IMG/VR virus record: IMGVR_UViG_3300036804_000090
Span: 1-33,200 of that record
Length of the DNA stretch: 33,200 bases
Direction: 5' to 3' (one strand)
Source: a virus
Under the pieces are notes generated by a model that did no database searches, was not told the DNA's origin, and saw only the letters and a list, made by a program, of their open reading frames with translations. Below, in pieces: positions 14,786-22,586 of the stretch (position 1 is its first letter; each line of letters opens with the position of its first letter). The position numbers and the translations under genes were made by a program.

Positions 14786-16041
14786 CGGGTGTAAAAGCCT
14801 GGGGGAGAGGTGCCGAGGTACCGAACTATGGCATCGCCGATAGCGGTCGCCATCGGCCGCGGCTCGGGCGCCAGGACGTATTCGGCCCAGGACTCGGCGA
14901 TCAGCTCCTCCCGGTTGGTCCCGGCGTACTGGCTGACCTGGCGGGCGGCGCTCGGGAACTGGTCGGTCTCGGGCTGTAGCGCCATATTGGCCTCGGCGGT
15001 CTCGCGGATGATCCCGCCGAGCTCCGCCTTCTGGCCCGGGTTCAGTTGGAAGTCGAGAAAGTGGCCGGTCTCGTGAGCGATGACGACCTTGGAGATCGTG
15101 TTCGATTGCGGCAGGCTCGGGTCGATCGTCGAGGGCCACCAGGAGATCGGCGAGCGGTCGGTGACGCGAAGCTGGGCGGCGAGGATGTCGAGCTTGGGCT
15201 GGGAGGTGCCGGGCCGGACGGTGATCGTGTTATCGCTCGGCCGGAACCATGCCAGCGCCCGGCGGCCGACCCGCCGGTCGGCCGGGTTGTTCGTCGGATC
15301 GGCGACCCTAATCTCGGTCAGTCGGTCGGTGATGTCTGAGCGGATCCCGCGCAGGCTTCGGCGCAGGGTGGCGCGGACGTCGGCCTCGTATGCGTCGCGG
15401 CGGGACTTCGGGATCTTCTCGAAGTTGATCGGGACCGCGTCGGCGCGACCTTCGCCCGGCGTCCGGCCGACGGGCGCGGCAGGCGTCGGCTGGCGGCCCT
15501 CGGCGGCGTCGCGGCCGCGGCCGATCGACCGGCGGCTCGTCGCATGGCCCGAGATCTCCGGCGACGGGGTGCAGCGGCAGTTGGCATGCGCGGCGAACCC
15601 GGCGCGGGCGGGGACGTATCCGCGGTCGGCGATCAGCTTGCAGAAGTCGCAGGCGTCGGGGCGGGTGATCCGGACCACCCGGCCGGTGAATCGCTCGTCG
15701 CCCTCGGCGACGGCGCCGGTGGCGAGGTTCGCGGCCCGGTAGGGCTCGGTCCCGGCGATCCGATTGAGCCACCCGAGCGCGGAGGTGGCGGCCTGCTCGC
15801 GCTGCCACCCGGCGCCCAGCCGGGCGAAGTAGACCGCGGGGACGGTGCCGGTTAGCGCCGCCATCGGACGCCCCGAGGCCGTCGAGCCGATCAGCCCGGC
15901 GGGCAGGACGGGGACGACGTCGTCAGCTCCAGCAGCGCCGAGCAGCCCGCGCAGCCAGCCGGAGGTCTCGACCAGCGCCGCGGCCTGGGCCGACGTCGTC
16001 CAGGTGGCGGCCGCGCCGCCGAGCGCCGCGAGGGTCTGCAC
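14782..16041 (-). CDS. MuF-type head protein fused to a zinc metallopeptidase
   Basis: 419 residues from GTG. The N-terminal part is a MuF/phage head morphogenesis domain with CDFCKLIADRGYVPA (about 131-145) and HANCRC (152-157). A Pro/Arg linker leads to a second domain with VVIAHETGHFLDF (HExxH at 323-327) and a downstream EELIAESWAEY that can supply the third, Glu ligand, as in gluzincins. It is probably packaged in the head, with the peptidase acting in maturation or in the host after injection (inference). The frame is open upstream to a CTG at 16140 that overlaps the portal stop (CTGA). The added 33 residues (LTGLYRDRLQALVASTQLRL onward) look like a genuine MuF N-terminus, so the real start may be this rare CTG. 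Confidence 0.82.
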   Translation of the reverse strand: MQTLAALGGAAATWTTSAQAAALVETSGWLRGLLGAAGADDVVPVLPAGLIGSTASGRPMAALTGTVPAVYFARLGAGWQREQAATSALGWLNRIAGTEPYRAANLATGAVAEGDERFTGRVVRITRPDACDFCKLIADRGYVPARAGFAAHANCRCTPSPEISGHATSRRSIGRGRDAAEGRQPTPAAPVGRTPGEGRADAVPINFEKIPKSRRDAYEADVRATLRRSLRGIRSDITDRLTEIRVADPTNNPADRRVGRRALAWFRPSDNTITVRPGTSQPKLDILAAQLRVTDRSPISWWPSTIDPSLPQSNTISKVVIAHETGHFLDFQLNPGQKAELGGIIRETAEANMALQPETDQFPSAARQVSQYAGTNREELIAESWAEYVLAPEPRPMATAIGDAIVRYLGTSPPGFYTR

Positions 16042-16136
16042 GGGGTTCTCGGGGTCAAACAGTTGACCCCAGGCGGTCGCGAGTCGGAGCTGAGTCGAGG
16101 CGACGAGCGCCTGAAGGCGGTCCCGGTAAAGGCCGG

Positions 16137-17558
16137 TCAGGTCGTCGGCGGCGGTGATGTCGTCCCGCCCCCGAGCAGTGCCGCATACGGATCAGTGGCG
16201 CCGAGCGCCGCGGCGGAGACGGCGGCGTCGGCCGCGGCCTCGGCGGCGGCGAGCTGCTCCCAGCGGGCGATCTCCTGCGGGCTGGCGCCCCAGCGCTCCC
16301 AGAGCACCTTGCGCGGAACGCCGAGCGTGCGCATCTTGACCAGCGCGTCGACGAGCTCGCCCTCCGAACGGGTCTCGAAGTCGCGCCAGATCGTCTCGCC
16401 CGAGACGTTGACGGCGCCGGGGTCGCCGACCATCGCCAGCCCGAGGCGCTGGACGCTCTCCCAGCCCTCGCCGAGGTGCGAGGCCCGGCGCCGGACCTTG
16501 GCGACCAGCCCGGCCTCGGCGGCCTTCAGCGCCTCCCCGGAGATGTTCACCATCCCGCCGAGCAGGTAGTGGGGCGGGGTCTGGGTGATCGCGGCGAGGT
16601 GCTGGACGTCAGCCTCGACGGAGTCCAGGTACCCCTTCAGCGTCGACTCTTGGATCACGCCGAAGCGGGCGTCGGGGTTCTCGGACGTCAGCAGCCGGTC
16701 AGCACCGACATTGAACGGCGCGATGTATTCGCCCTCGGGCCCGCGCTCGGCCTTGACGCCGGTGGCGGTGACCTGACGGAAGGCGCCGAAGTCTGAGGCG
16801 ACCAGCCGGTTATAGATCTCCAGATTGATCCGGTCCTGGATCGGGATCACGGAGTGCAGCTCTGAGCGCGGCGGGCCGACGGTCCGCGGCGCCGGTGCGA
16901 GCTCGACGACCGGGACGGTCCTCGTCGGGTTGGCCTCGACTGACTCGGGATCGCCGGAGGGCTCGCCGACGAACGTCAGCGCGCCAGAATCATCCGGCGC
17001 GGCGGCGAGCTCGCGCGTCCAGGTGACGACCTGGTCGGGGGTGATGAGCTGCTCGACGAGCATCGCGCCCTCAGCCACCCGCTTGTAAGCCGCGACGGTC
17101 CGGCGGTGCCCGTTCGGCGCCCGGTAAAGCAAGGTGATCTGGGAGGGGTGCTCCGGGATGATCTGTACGCCGGTCGGGTTGGCCTCCTCGGGCCAGACTG
17201 AGACGAACGTGTGACCGCAGACCAGCGCGTCGGTTTGGACCATCTCGCCGAGGGAGTCCATCGCCGAGGCCTGCCAGATCGTCCAGGCGAGGTCATCGCT
17301 GGAGCCGCCGAAGCGGAACCCGACGACGAGCATCCGCTCGGCGACGGCGTTTACGGTCAGCTCCGACCAGTTCGTGCGGCTGGCGGGGACGAGCTGGCGA
17401 AAGATGTCGCGCTGGTCGCCTGACAGCAGCCGCGAGGCGATCAGGCCGTCGTAATAGTGCTCGTAATGCCGGGCCCGGAGGATCTGGCGATCGAGGCGAC
17501 CGGCGCCCTCGGTGCGCCAGTCGGCGAGGTCGACGTCGAGGTAATCCAGGACCGCCAT
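16137..17558 (-). CDS. Portal protein (SPP1 gp6-like)
   Basis: 473 residues forming the DNA gate ring of the head. Family marks: an early HYEHYYDGL segment, NWSELTVNAVAERM, a central IPIQDRINLEIYNRL, and TPPHYLLGGMVNISGEALKA followed by a long helical stem. Ala/Pro-rich at the C-terminus. Coupled to the large terminase by TGATG and followed by the MuF gene, the standard order. Confidence 0.93.
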   Translation of the reverse strand: MAVLDYLDVDLADWRTEGAGRLDRQILRARHYEHYYDGLIASRLLSGDQRDIFRQLVPASRTNWSELTVNAVAERMLVVGFRFGGSSDDLAWTIWQASAMDSLGEMVQTDALVCGHTFVSVWPEEANPTGVQIIPEHPSQITLLYRAPNGHRRTVAAYKRVAEGAMLVEQLITPDQVVTWTRELAAAPDDSGALTFVGEPSGDPESVEANPTRTVPVVELAPAPRTVGPPRSELHSVIPIQDRINLEIYNRLVASDFGAFRQVTATGVKAERGPEGEYIAPFNVGADRLLTSENPDARFGVIQESTLKGYLDSVEADVQHLAAITQTPPHYLLGGMVNISGEALKAAEAGLVAKVRRRASHLGEGWESVQRLGLAMVGDPGAVNVSGETIWRDFETRSEGELVDALVKMRTLGVPRKVLWERWGASPQEIARWEQLAAAEAAADAAVSAAALGATDPYAALLGGGTTSPPPTT

Positions 17559-19168
17559 CAGTGAAAGCCGACCGCGGCGTAGGAGACGACGGCGGCGGGC
17601 GCCTGGCGGAGCGCTCGATCGAGCGCCATCACGGCCGCGATCGCGCCGTCGACCTTGTCAGGCGCCTTGCCCTTGTCGATCTTGACGTTCCCGGCCGGGT
17701 CGGTCCTGACCCTGACGTTGTCGATCATCCACCGCATCACGGGGTTCCCGCCGTGACGATACAGCCGCTGGCGGATCAGCCGCTCCCATTCTTTGGTCGG
17801 CGGTGACATCGAGGCGAACCCCTGGCCCATCGGGACGACCAGCAGCCCGGCGTCGGTGAGGTCCTGGGCGAGCTGGGTCATCCCCCAGCGGTCATAGGCG
17901 ACCTCGGCCAGGTCGAAGCGCTGGGCGTCCTCGTCGATGTCGGCGAGGATCGCGTGATAGTCGATCACGTCCCCCTCGGTGAACCGCAGGAACCCCTCGG
18001 CCGCCCAGGTCGACGCCTGCCCGCCGGTGCGCTCGTCGAGCGGCCCGCGCCGCGCCTCCGGCGCCCAGAATCGCCAGGTCGCCTCGAAGATCCGGTCGCC
18101 GTTGTCCTGCGGCTCGCCGGGGACGGTCACGCACCAGGCGGCGAGGTCTGTCGAGGAGGCGAGATCCAGCCCGGCGAACGCCCGGCGGCCCTTCAGCTCG
18201 TCGACGCGGACCAGCCCGGCGGTCTCATCCCAGATCTGAAGGTCCATCCAGGCGGTGACCGAGGAGGTCCCCCACATATTCAGGTGAAACTGTTTGAAGG
18301 CCTTCAGCGCCGCCGGGTTGTGCTGGGCCTTGCGGGCGTCGTCGCGCATCGCCTGGCGAGACTTGAATTGACCCAGCGCCGGGTTCGCGGCCTTCCAGGT
18401 TTTCGGGTCGAACGGGTCGGCGTCGCGTGGGGTGTTGCGGATGTATCCGAACCGGCGCGGGTCCAGGTGCGGCTGGCGGATCACCCGCTCGGTGTAATCG
18501 TGCTCGACGGCGCAGAGCCCGACCGGGTCGTCCCCGGCGGTCGTCGCGGCGACCATCAGCGGTTGCTCCCGGGTTCCGGTCGCGGTATCGAACGCATCCC
18601 AGAGCTCGCGGCTGGGCTGGGTCAGGACCTCGTCAAAGATGACGCCGTGCGGATTGAGGCCGAGGTTCCCGGCGGCGTCGGCGGCGACGACCTGGTAGAA
18701 GGACCCGGTCCGCTCGTCGACGAGGCGCTTAGCCTGGCGGTAGACCTTCAGCCGCCGCGACAGAACGGGGGAGAGGTCGACCATCCGCTCGGCGACGTCA
18801 TAGACGACGCGGGCCTGCTCGCGATCGCGGGCGGCGCCGTAAACCTCGGCGCCCTCCTCGTCATCGGCGCATAGCAGGATGATCGCGAACCCGGCCAGCA
18901 GCTCGGACTTTCCGTTCTTCCGCGCCAGCTCGATCCAGGCCGTTCGGTAGGACCGGACCCAGCGCCCCCAGTCCGTCGACCATTCGACGGTTCCGAACAG
19001 CGGGACGACGATGTCCTTTCGCTGCCAGGGCCCGAGGACGAACGGCGCTCGGGCCCAGCGGCCCTTGGTATGGACGAGGAGCTGCTGGAATACGTCGACG
19101 ACCCGGGTCGCCCGCGGTGCGCAGACGTGGCGCCCGGTCCGGCGGCAGAGGTCGCAGGACCGCGCCAC
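17558..19168 (-). CDS. terL: Terminase large subunit
   Basis: 536 residues, GTG start. The ATPase domain shows a Walker A variant ARKNGKS (82-88) and Walker B GVIFDE (175-180). The nuclease domain begins with FAGLDLASSTD (about 331-341), and a late acidic residue in KVDGAIAAV fits the metal site. This is the HK97-type Terminase_1 family that packages DNA into the procapsid. A CDLC...C motif at the extreme N-terminus may bind zinc. Follows the small subunit by 10 bp. Confidence 0.96.
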   Translation of the reverse strand: MARSCDLCRRTGRHVCAPRATRVVDVFQQLLVHTKGRWARAPFVLGPWQRKDIVVPLFGTVEWSTDWGRWVRSYRTAWIELARKNGKSELLAGFAIILLCADDEEGAEVYGAARDREQARVVYDVAERMVDLSPVLSRRLKVYRQAKRLVDERTGSFYQVVAADAAGNLGLNPHGVIFDEVLTQPSRELWDAFDTATGTREQPLMVAATTAGDDPVGLCAVEHDYTERVIRQPHLDPRRFGYIRNTPRDADPFDPKTWKAANPALGQFKSRQAMRDDARKAQHNPAALKAFKQFHLNMWGTSSVTAWMDLQIWDETAGLVRVDELKGRRAFAGLDLASSTDLAAWCVTVPGEPQDNGDRIFEATWRFWAPEARRGPLDERTGGQASTWAAEGFLRFTEGDVIDYHAILADIDEDAQRFDLAEVAYDRWGMTQLAQDLTDAGLLVVPMGQGFASMSPPTKEWERLIRQRLYRHGGNPVMRWMIDNVRVRTDPAGNVKIDKGKAPDKVDGAIAAVMALDRALRQAPAAVVSYAAVGFH

Positions 19169-19178
19169 CCGGGCCCGC

Positions 19179-19646
19179 TCAGCTCAGCAGCGCCGCGGCG
19201 AGCGCCCGAGCGTCCTCGGGCTCGGGCGGCGAGGCCGTCAGCCCGACCCTGGCCGCCGGTGTCAGACCGAACTCCCGGCCGTAGCGGGAGATGATCGCGG
19301 CGCTATGGGAGACGACCGTCGCCGCCGGGTTGCGGACCCTGACGTCGTGAGCGCCGTCGACCAGGACGCCGTGCTCGTCGAGCTCGCGCTGGGCGCGGGC
19401 GTGGACCGCGACGGCGTTGCAGTAGACCACCAGGGCGGCGGTGTCGGCGGCGTAGGCCAGGCCCATCGCGCCGAGCTCGGGGACGGTGGCATCCCAGACC
19501 GCGCGGGCGTCGTCTGCCAGCCAGTCGGGCGCCTCGGGCAGCGCCTCGCGCGGCATCGGCTCGCCGGAGCCGATCCGGGACGGCCGGGTCTCCCCGCGGA
19601 GGAGCTTCAGGTTCGTCGGCGTCGGTGCCGGTCCTCGCTGACCCAT
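19179..19646 (-). CDS. terS: Terminase small subunit, P27 family
   Basis: 155 residues beginning GQRGPAPTPTNLKLLRGE, the typical P27 start, then a helical DNA-binding and oligomerisation region (PDWLADDARAVWDATVPELG; FGLTPAARVGL). It should recognise the packaging site and activate the large subunit. The packaging site is expected close by, possibly in the GC-extreme gap just upstream. Confidence 0.92.
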   Translation of the reverse strand: MGQRGPAPTPTNLKLLRGETRPSRIGSGEPMPREALPEAPDWLADDARAVWDATVPELGAMGLAYAADTAALVVYCNAVAVHARAQRELDEHGVLVDGAHDVRVRNPAATVVSHSAAIISRYGREFGLTPAARVGLTASPPEPEDARALAAALLS

Positions 19647-19775
19647 CTCAGCCCGGAATCCTAGAACTGGGCCGCGGGTGCGCGCCGTGTGCGCCCCGCT
19701 GCCGGGCCCCCCGTCCCCGGGGGTCCCCCCCCAGGTCCCCGACCGCGCCGGATGACCCCGCCGCCGCCGCCCCGT
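19647..19775. other. GC-extreme gap between HNH and small terminase genes
   Basis: 129 bp of nearly pure G/C with long C runs and a CCCCGGGG-type dyad. No coding signal is accepted here. In HK97-type cos phages, the cos site often lies next to the small terminase and HNH genes, so this is a candidate packaging site. No overhang can be defined from sequence alone. Confidence 0.35.
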
Positions 19776-20228
19776 TCATCGTACCGGCCCCCGCCGCCGC
19801 CGCCGCGGCCCGCCCCGCCGCGCGGCCGGGGGCGTCGAGCTCGGGGGCCCCGGCGCCCGGCCCGCCCCCCCTGCCCCCCCGCCCCCCCCTGCCCCCCGGC
19901 GTGCTAATGCAGCCTCGGCCTGGGTCTTGCGACGGTGGCAGCGCTCGCAGATCGCGGCGAGGTTTGAGTCGTCGTCGGTGCCGCCGAGTGAGCGGGGGCA
20001 GACGTGGTCGGCGGTGACGGCCTGGCCGCCGCATCGGTAGCAGCGCCCGCCGTCGCGGGTGAGGATCCTGGCGCGGGTGCGCTGCCAGTCCCAGCCAGAG
20101 ACGACGGGGTACCCCCTCGCACCGGTGGCCCACCGGTCGGCGGGGGTGTGCTCGGGACAATGTTCACCGGGGGCGAGAAGCCGCGGGCATCCGAACCGCG
20201 GGCAGGGTCGCCGCGGTTGCCAGGGCAT
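19776..20228 (-). CDS. HNH endonuclease
   Basis: 150 residues. The core is an HNH nuclease with zinc-binding cysteines: GGRCYRCGGQAVTADHVCPR, then GGTDDDSNLAAICERCHRRK. Two further Cys pairs sit in the N-terminal CPRFGCPRLLAPGEHC. HNH proteins next to terminase are required for cos cleavage in several phages. The last about 40 residues are Gly/Pro/Arg low complexity encoded by long C homopolymers. This tail may be altered by sequencing error or may not be functional. Confidence 0.87.
   Translation of the reverse strand: MPWQPRRPCPRFGCPRLLAPGEHCPEHTPADRWATGARGYPVVSGWDWQRTRARILTRDGGRCYRCGGQAVTADHVCPRSLGGTDDDSNLAAICERCHRRKTQAEAALARRGAGGGGGAGGAGRAPGPPSSTPPAARRGGPRRRRRGPVR
19865..19897 (-). other. 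G-quadruplex motif in the HNH gene tail
   Basis: The minus strand carries G6-CA-G8-C-G7-CA-G7, four long G tracts with loops of only 1-2 bases. This is about as strong a quadruplex motif as can be drawn. It lies in the coding/transcript strand, just upstream of the terminase genes. Confidence 0.75.
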
Positions 20229-20395
20229 CAGGCCTCAGTCTCGGCGAGCTCGACGACCGCGGCGGCGAGCAGCTCCCCGACTGTCCTCGCCGTGACCGTG
20301 CGCTCTTTCATCTCAGCCCAGAGCGACGGGGAGATCGCGATCGCGTATTGCGCCGCCTCGTCGTCGACCTTGATCTCTCCTCGCAGGATTGTCAT
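20228..20395 (-). CDS. Small hypothetical protein upstream of HNH
   Basis: 55 residues (MTILRGEIKVDDEAAQYAIA onward) with both ends overlapping neighbours (TGATG). It contains an amphipathic ISPSLWAEMKERTVTA segment and a helix VGELLAAAVVELAE. Tight coupling in the late operon supports it being real. No family is recognised. Confidence 0.6.
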   Translation of the reverse strand: MTILRGEIKVDDEAAQYAIAISPSLWAEMKERTVTARTVGELLAAAVVELAETEA

Positions 20396-20559
20396 CAGGC
20401 CTCGGCCTGCCAGTCGGAGAGGGTGGCGCGCAGGTTGATTAGCAGCCTGGCCTCGGCGGGCGTGAGGTCGCCGCCCTTCTCGTCGAGCGCCTCGGCGAGC
20501 TCGCGGATTGACTGGGCGAGGTTCTCGAAGGCGTCGTCCTCGGGCCGGGTCGCGGTCAT
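20395..20559 (-). CDS. Small helical protein, first gene of the late operon
   Basis: 54 residues: DDAFENLAQSIRELAEALDE, then LTPAEARLLINLRATLSDW, two predicted helices with a Gly-rich turn. ATG at 20559; the stop overlaps the next start. It is the first minus-strand gene of the late block, only 27 bp from a plus-strand ORF, so the late promoter must lie here or farther right. Confidence 0.55.
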   Translation of the reverse strand: MTATRPEDDAFENLAQSIRELAEALDEKGGDLTPAEARLLINLRATLSDWQAEA

Positions 20560-20586
20560 CGGGTGGATCGTATCCCGGCGTAACTA

Positions 20587-20754
20587 ATGGTGCGGCTGGC
20601 CGTAGTATTGTTGAAGGTGCTGGACGGCGAGATCACGCCGGGCCCGAGGGCCGAAGCTAGGAGCCGGGACATCGCCCGCCGCAGGGCTGACCGGCGTATC
20701 GACCGAGAGAGGTCTCGGGCTTGCGACCGCGAGCAAACCAACTGGGCGCGATAG
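20587..20754 (+). CDS. Possible small basic protein
   Basis: A 55-codon frame, MVRLAVVLLKVLDGEITPGP followed by an Arg-rich half. It has no clear Shine-Dalgarno. It starts just after the divergent late operon and would be the first gene of the plus-strand block. It could equally be a leader region; 20755-20857 after it has no accepted gene. Confidence 0.3.
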   Translation: MVRLAVVLLKVLDGEITPGPRAEARSRDIARRRADRRIDRERSRACDREQTNWAR

Positions 20755-20836
20755 CGCGGAGAACTTACGGGGGCCAGGTGCGCCGGGATGACTGAACTCA
20801 CCCCGGCGCTGGCAGTGCTGCTGGCCCCGATGAATC

Positions 20837-20853
20837 CTAGACGAGGAGTGTCA
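20837..20853 (+). promoter_or_regulatory. Start-associated sequence, copy 1
   Basis: CTAGACGAGGAGTGTCA, five bases before the ATG at 20858. It contains the Shine-Dalgarno GAGGAG, but identity with the other copies extends beyond it on both sides. Confidence 0.8.
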
Positions 20854-20857
20854 AGAG

Positions 20858-21196
20858 ATGGCTTGGAAGATCGACAGGGATTACCTGGAGAGCGGAGACA
20901 TAAGCGCGGTCGGAACCCGGCAGGGTGAGATCGAGCCCGGGGCGGAGACGTTCCGGTTCCGCCTGAAGGACGACGACGGGAGGGTCTACTACGGGGGCGT
21001 CGCTGACCGCGCCGCCGCCGAGGACGACGAGGACTACGGCGGGCTCTACCAGGCGAACGCCTGGGGCGAGGCTTACGCCGGTGCGATCTGGCTGGAGGTA
21101 AAGGCGGGGGAGGCCGCGACGTTCGGCCTCTACTCCCGCGAGCTCTCCGCCGCCGACGGCCTCGGCGCCGAGGACTGGGTCGGGATCTATGCCTGA
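20858..21196 (+). CDS. Acidic hypothetical protein
   Basis: 112 residues, acidic, no transmembrane segment. A beta-like core (TFRFRLKDDDGRVYYGGVAD) is followed by an acidic EDDEDYGGLY stretch and IWLEVKAGEAATFGLYSREL. No family is recognised. First well-supported gene of the plus-strand operon, with a strong Shine-Dalgarno inside the start-associated sequence. Confidence 0.75.
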   Translation: MAWKIDRDYLESGDISAVGTRQGEIEPGAETFRFRLKDDDGRVYYGGVADRAAAEDDEDYGGLYQANAWGEAYAGAIWLEVKAGEAATFGLYSRELSAADGLGAEDWVGIYA

Positions 21197-21207
21197 CCGC
21201 CAATCAA

Positions 21208-21224
21208 CTAGACGAGGAGTGTCA
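21208..21224 (+). promoter_or_regulatory. Start-associated sequence, copy 2
   Basis: CTAGACGAGGAGTGTCA, identical to copy 1 over 17 bases, ending three bases before the ATG at 21228. Confidence 0.8.
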
Positions 21225-21227
21225 GCG

Positions 21228-21473
21228 ATGAACAGTGAGACGATGCCGACCAGCCGGACGATCACGCTCCCCAACGGCGAGCGCTTGCGGACCGCGACCC
21301 GGCGCCGCTATATCGCGGTCGCCTATCCGCGGCCTGGGGTCGACGGGCGCCCGGAGATCCTCCGGCGCTCCGATGACCCGACGGTCGTCCGCCGGACGGT
21401 CGAGGCGCACGGGACGACCCCGAGCCGGACCGCCGTCGCGATCGACCTGGCGACCGACGAGGTGCTCGGATGA
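21228..21473 (+). CDS. Basic hypothetical protein
   Basis: 81 residues from ATG at 21228 (chosen over an upstream start because of the start-associated sequence). Contains SRTITLPNGERLRTATRRRY and a DDPTVVRRTVEAHG segment, a small mixed alpha/beta fold. ATGA overlap to the next gene. Function unknown. Confidence 0.7.
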   Translation: MNSETMPTSRTITLPNGERLRTATRRRYIAVAYPRPGVDGRPEILRRSDDPTVVRRTVEAHGTTPSRTAVAIDLATDEVLG

Positions 21474-21694
21474 GCGCCCCGGTGTTGGAGTGCCTGGAGG
21501 CGGGGCCTGACTGCTCGGGCCCCGTCGAGTATCGGATACCGCTCAGCTCGACGGGCCGGGCGTTCCCGAGGTGTGACCACCACTGGGAGCTCCGGCTCGA
21601 CGAGCAGGAACGCATCCAGCAGCGCTACCCGCAGACGGCCCCGGCGGACTTCGATCCGCTGGACGCCGGGGAGCGCTGGGACGAGGACTACTAG
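21470..21694 (+). CDS. Small protein with possible zinc site
   Basis: 74 residues with CLEAGPDCSGPVEYRIP and FPRCDHHWELRLDEQERIQQ. The spaced C...C...C-HH residues resemble small zinc-binding proteins that are common in actinophages. Acidic end. Its stop TAG is the first part of start-associated copy 3. Confidence 0.7.
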   Translation: MSAPVLECLEAGPDCSGPVEYRIPLSSTGRAFPRCDHHWELRLDEQERIQQRYPQTAPADFDPLDAGERWDEDY

Positions 21695-21706
21695 ACGAGG
21701 AGTGTC
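21691..21706 (+). promoter_or_regulatory. Start-associated sequence, copy 3
   Basis: CTAGACGAGGAGTGTC, identical to copies 1 and 2 over 16 bases, three bases before the ATG at 21710. Its TAG is the stop of the previous gene. Confidence 0.8.
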
Positions 21707-21709
21707 GAT

Positions 21710-22030
21710 ATGGATCTGACGAACACGCCGGACCGCCGCCTGGCGGACTGGCTCTTTTATGACGACGTGAGGATCGCCCGCGAGCTGGAGCTCGACGGCC
21801 TCCAGTGCCCCGACCTCGACGAGCCAGGTCACGACACCGCCCGGTGCGGCGCATGCTCCGAGCTCGACGCCGCGGCCGCGGAGCGGGCCGAGGTCAAGGC
21901 GGAGATCGCCCGCCGGGAGGCGGCCGGGATCCGGGTCGACGATCCGGAGGCGCCGACGTTCGAGGAGCGCTTCGAGCCCTTCGGACTTGAATGGCAGATC
22001 GAGCAGCGCGAGCGGGGGGTGATCGGATGA
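21710..22030 (+). CDS. Acidic coiled-coil hypothetical protein
   Basis: 106 residues. A helix-rich start (RRLADWLFYDDVRIARELEL) is followed by CPDLDEPGHDTARCGAC, which could bind zinc, and a charged helix (AAAAERAEVKAEIARREAAG). Function unknown; overlaps the next gene by ATGA. Confidence 0.7.
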   Translation: MDLTNTPDRRLADWLFYDDVRIARELELDGLQCPDLDEPGHDTARCGACSELDAAAAERAEVKAEIARREAAGIRVDDPEAPTFEERFEPFGLEWQIEQRERGVIG

Positions 22031-22377
22031 CCGGCCAGGCCGCCAGGGTCGCCGAGGCCCAGCGCCTCGGCGCGGAGTATTCGGTGCTGGTGATCTATGA
22101 CGACCAGCGCCATCGCGGCGGTTGGGATTACGGGGGCGGCCAGCGCCAGAGCGAGCTGGCACGTCTCCGCCGCGAGCTCGACGAGGCCCGGCTGGGGGCC
22201 CGGCTGGCGGGAGCGGGCGATGCCCTGGAGGCGACGCCCGACCAGGTCCGGGAGGTGTATCGCGAGCTCGTCGGGCGGCGCCTCGGGCGCTACTCCAAGG
22301 GCCGAGAGACGACCCGGGCCTTCCGGCTGGCGCAGGACGCCTGGCACCAGACGGCTCGCGAGATCGGGGCCCAGTGA
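22027..22377 (+). CDS. Helical hypothetical protein
   Basis: 116 residues from ATG at 22027 (ATGA overlap). Long charged helix SELARLRRELDEARLGARLA and a basic C-terminal region (RELVGRRLGRYSKGRETTRA). Possibly nucleic-acid associated; no family is recognised. Confidence 0.65.
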   Translation: MTGQAARVAEAQRLGAEYSVLVIYDDQRHRGGWDYGGGQRQSELARLRRELDEARLGARLAGAGDALEATPDQVREVYRELVGRRLGRYSKGRETTRAFRLAQDAWHQTAREIGAQ

Positions 22378-22586
22378 TGGCCGAGCTGCTGACGATCGCA
22401 GACGTGGCCGCCGAGCTCGGGGTGTCAGTCAGCCGGGCCCGGCAGGTCGTCGACGAGCCGGGGTTCCCGGCGCCGGTCGGGGTGACCCGGACCGGCGGGC
22501 GCCGGGTGTGGCAGCCCGAGCTCGTCGAGGAGTTCGCGGCCTCCTGGCAGCCGCGGCCGGTTGGCCGCCCGAGGGCGGAGGGATGA
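22377..22586 (+). CDS. MerR/excisionase-like HTH protein
   Basis: 69 residues starting LLTIADVAAELGVSVSRARQ, a helix-turn-helix of the MerR/AlpA/Xis type, followed by GFPAPVGVTRTGGRRVWQPE, the usual beta-wing. It likely binds DNA as a small regulator or recombination directionality factor. It lies a few hundred bases from attP, so it is an alternative to the 26569-26832 gene as excisionase. Confidence 0.75.
   Translation: MAELLTIADVAAELGVSVSRARQVVDEPGFPAPVGVTRTGGRRVWQPELVEEFAASWQPRPVGRPRAEG

Noticed and set aside
17954-18874. Plus-strand open frame opposite terminase
   Set aside because: Shadow of the large terminase gene, whose motifs are certain.
20790-20930. Small plus-strand frame starting MTELTPALAVLLAP
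   Set aside because: It runs through the start-associated sequence and into the following gene in another frame; no ribosome site.
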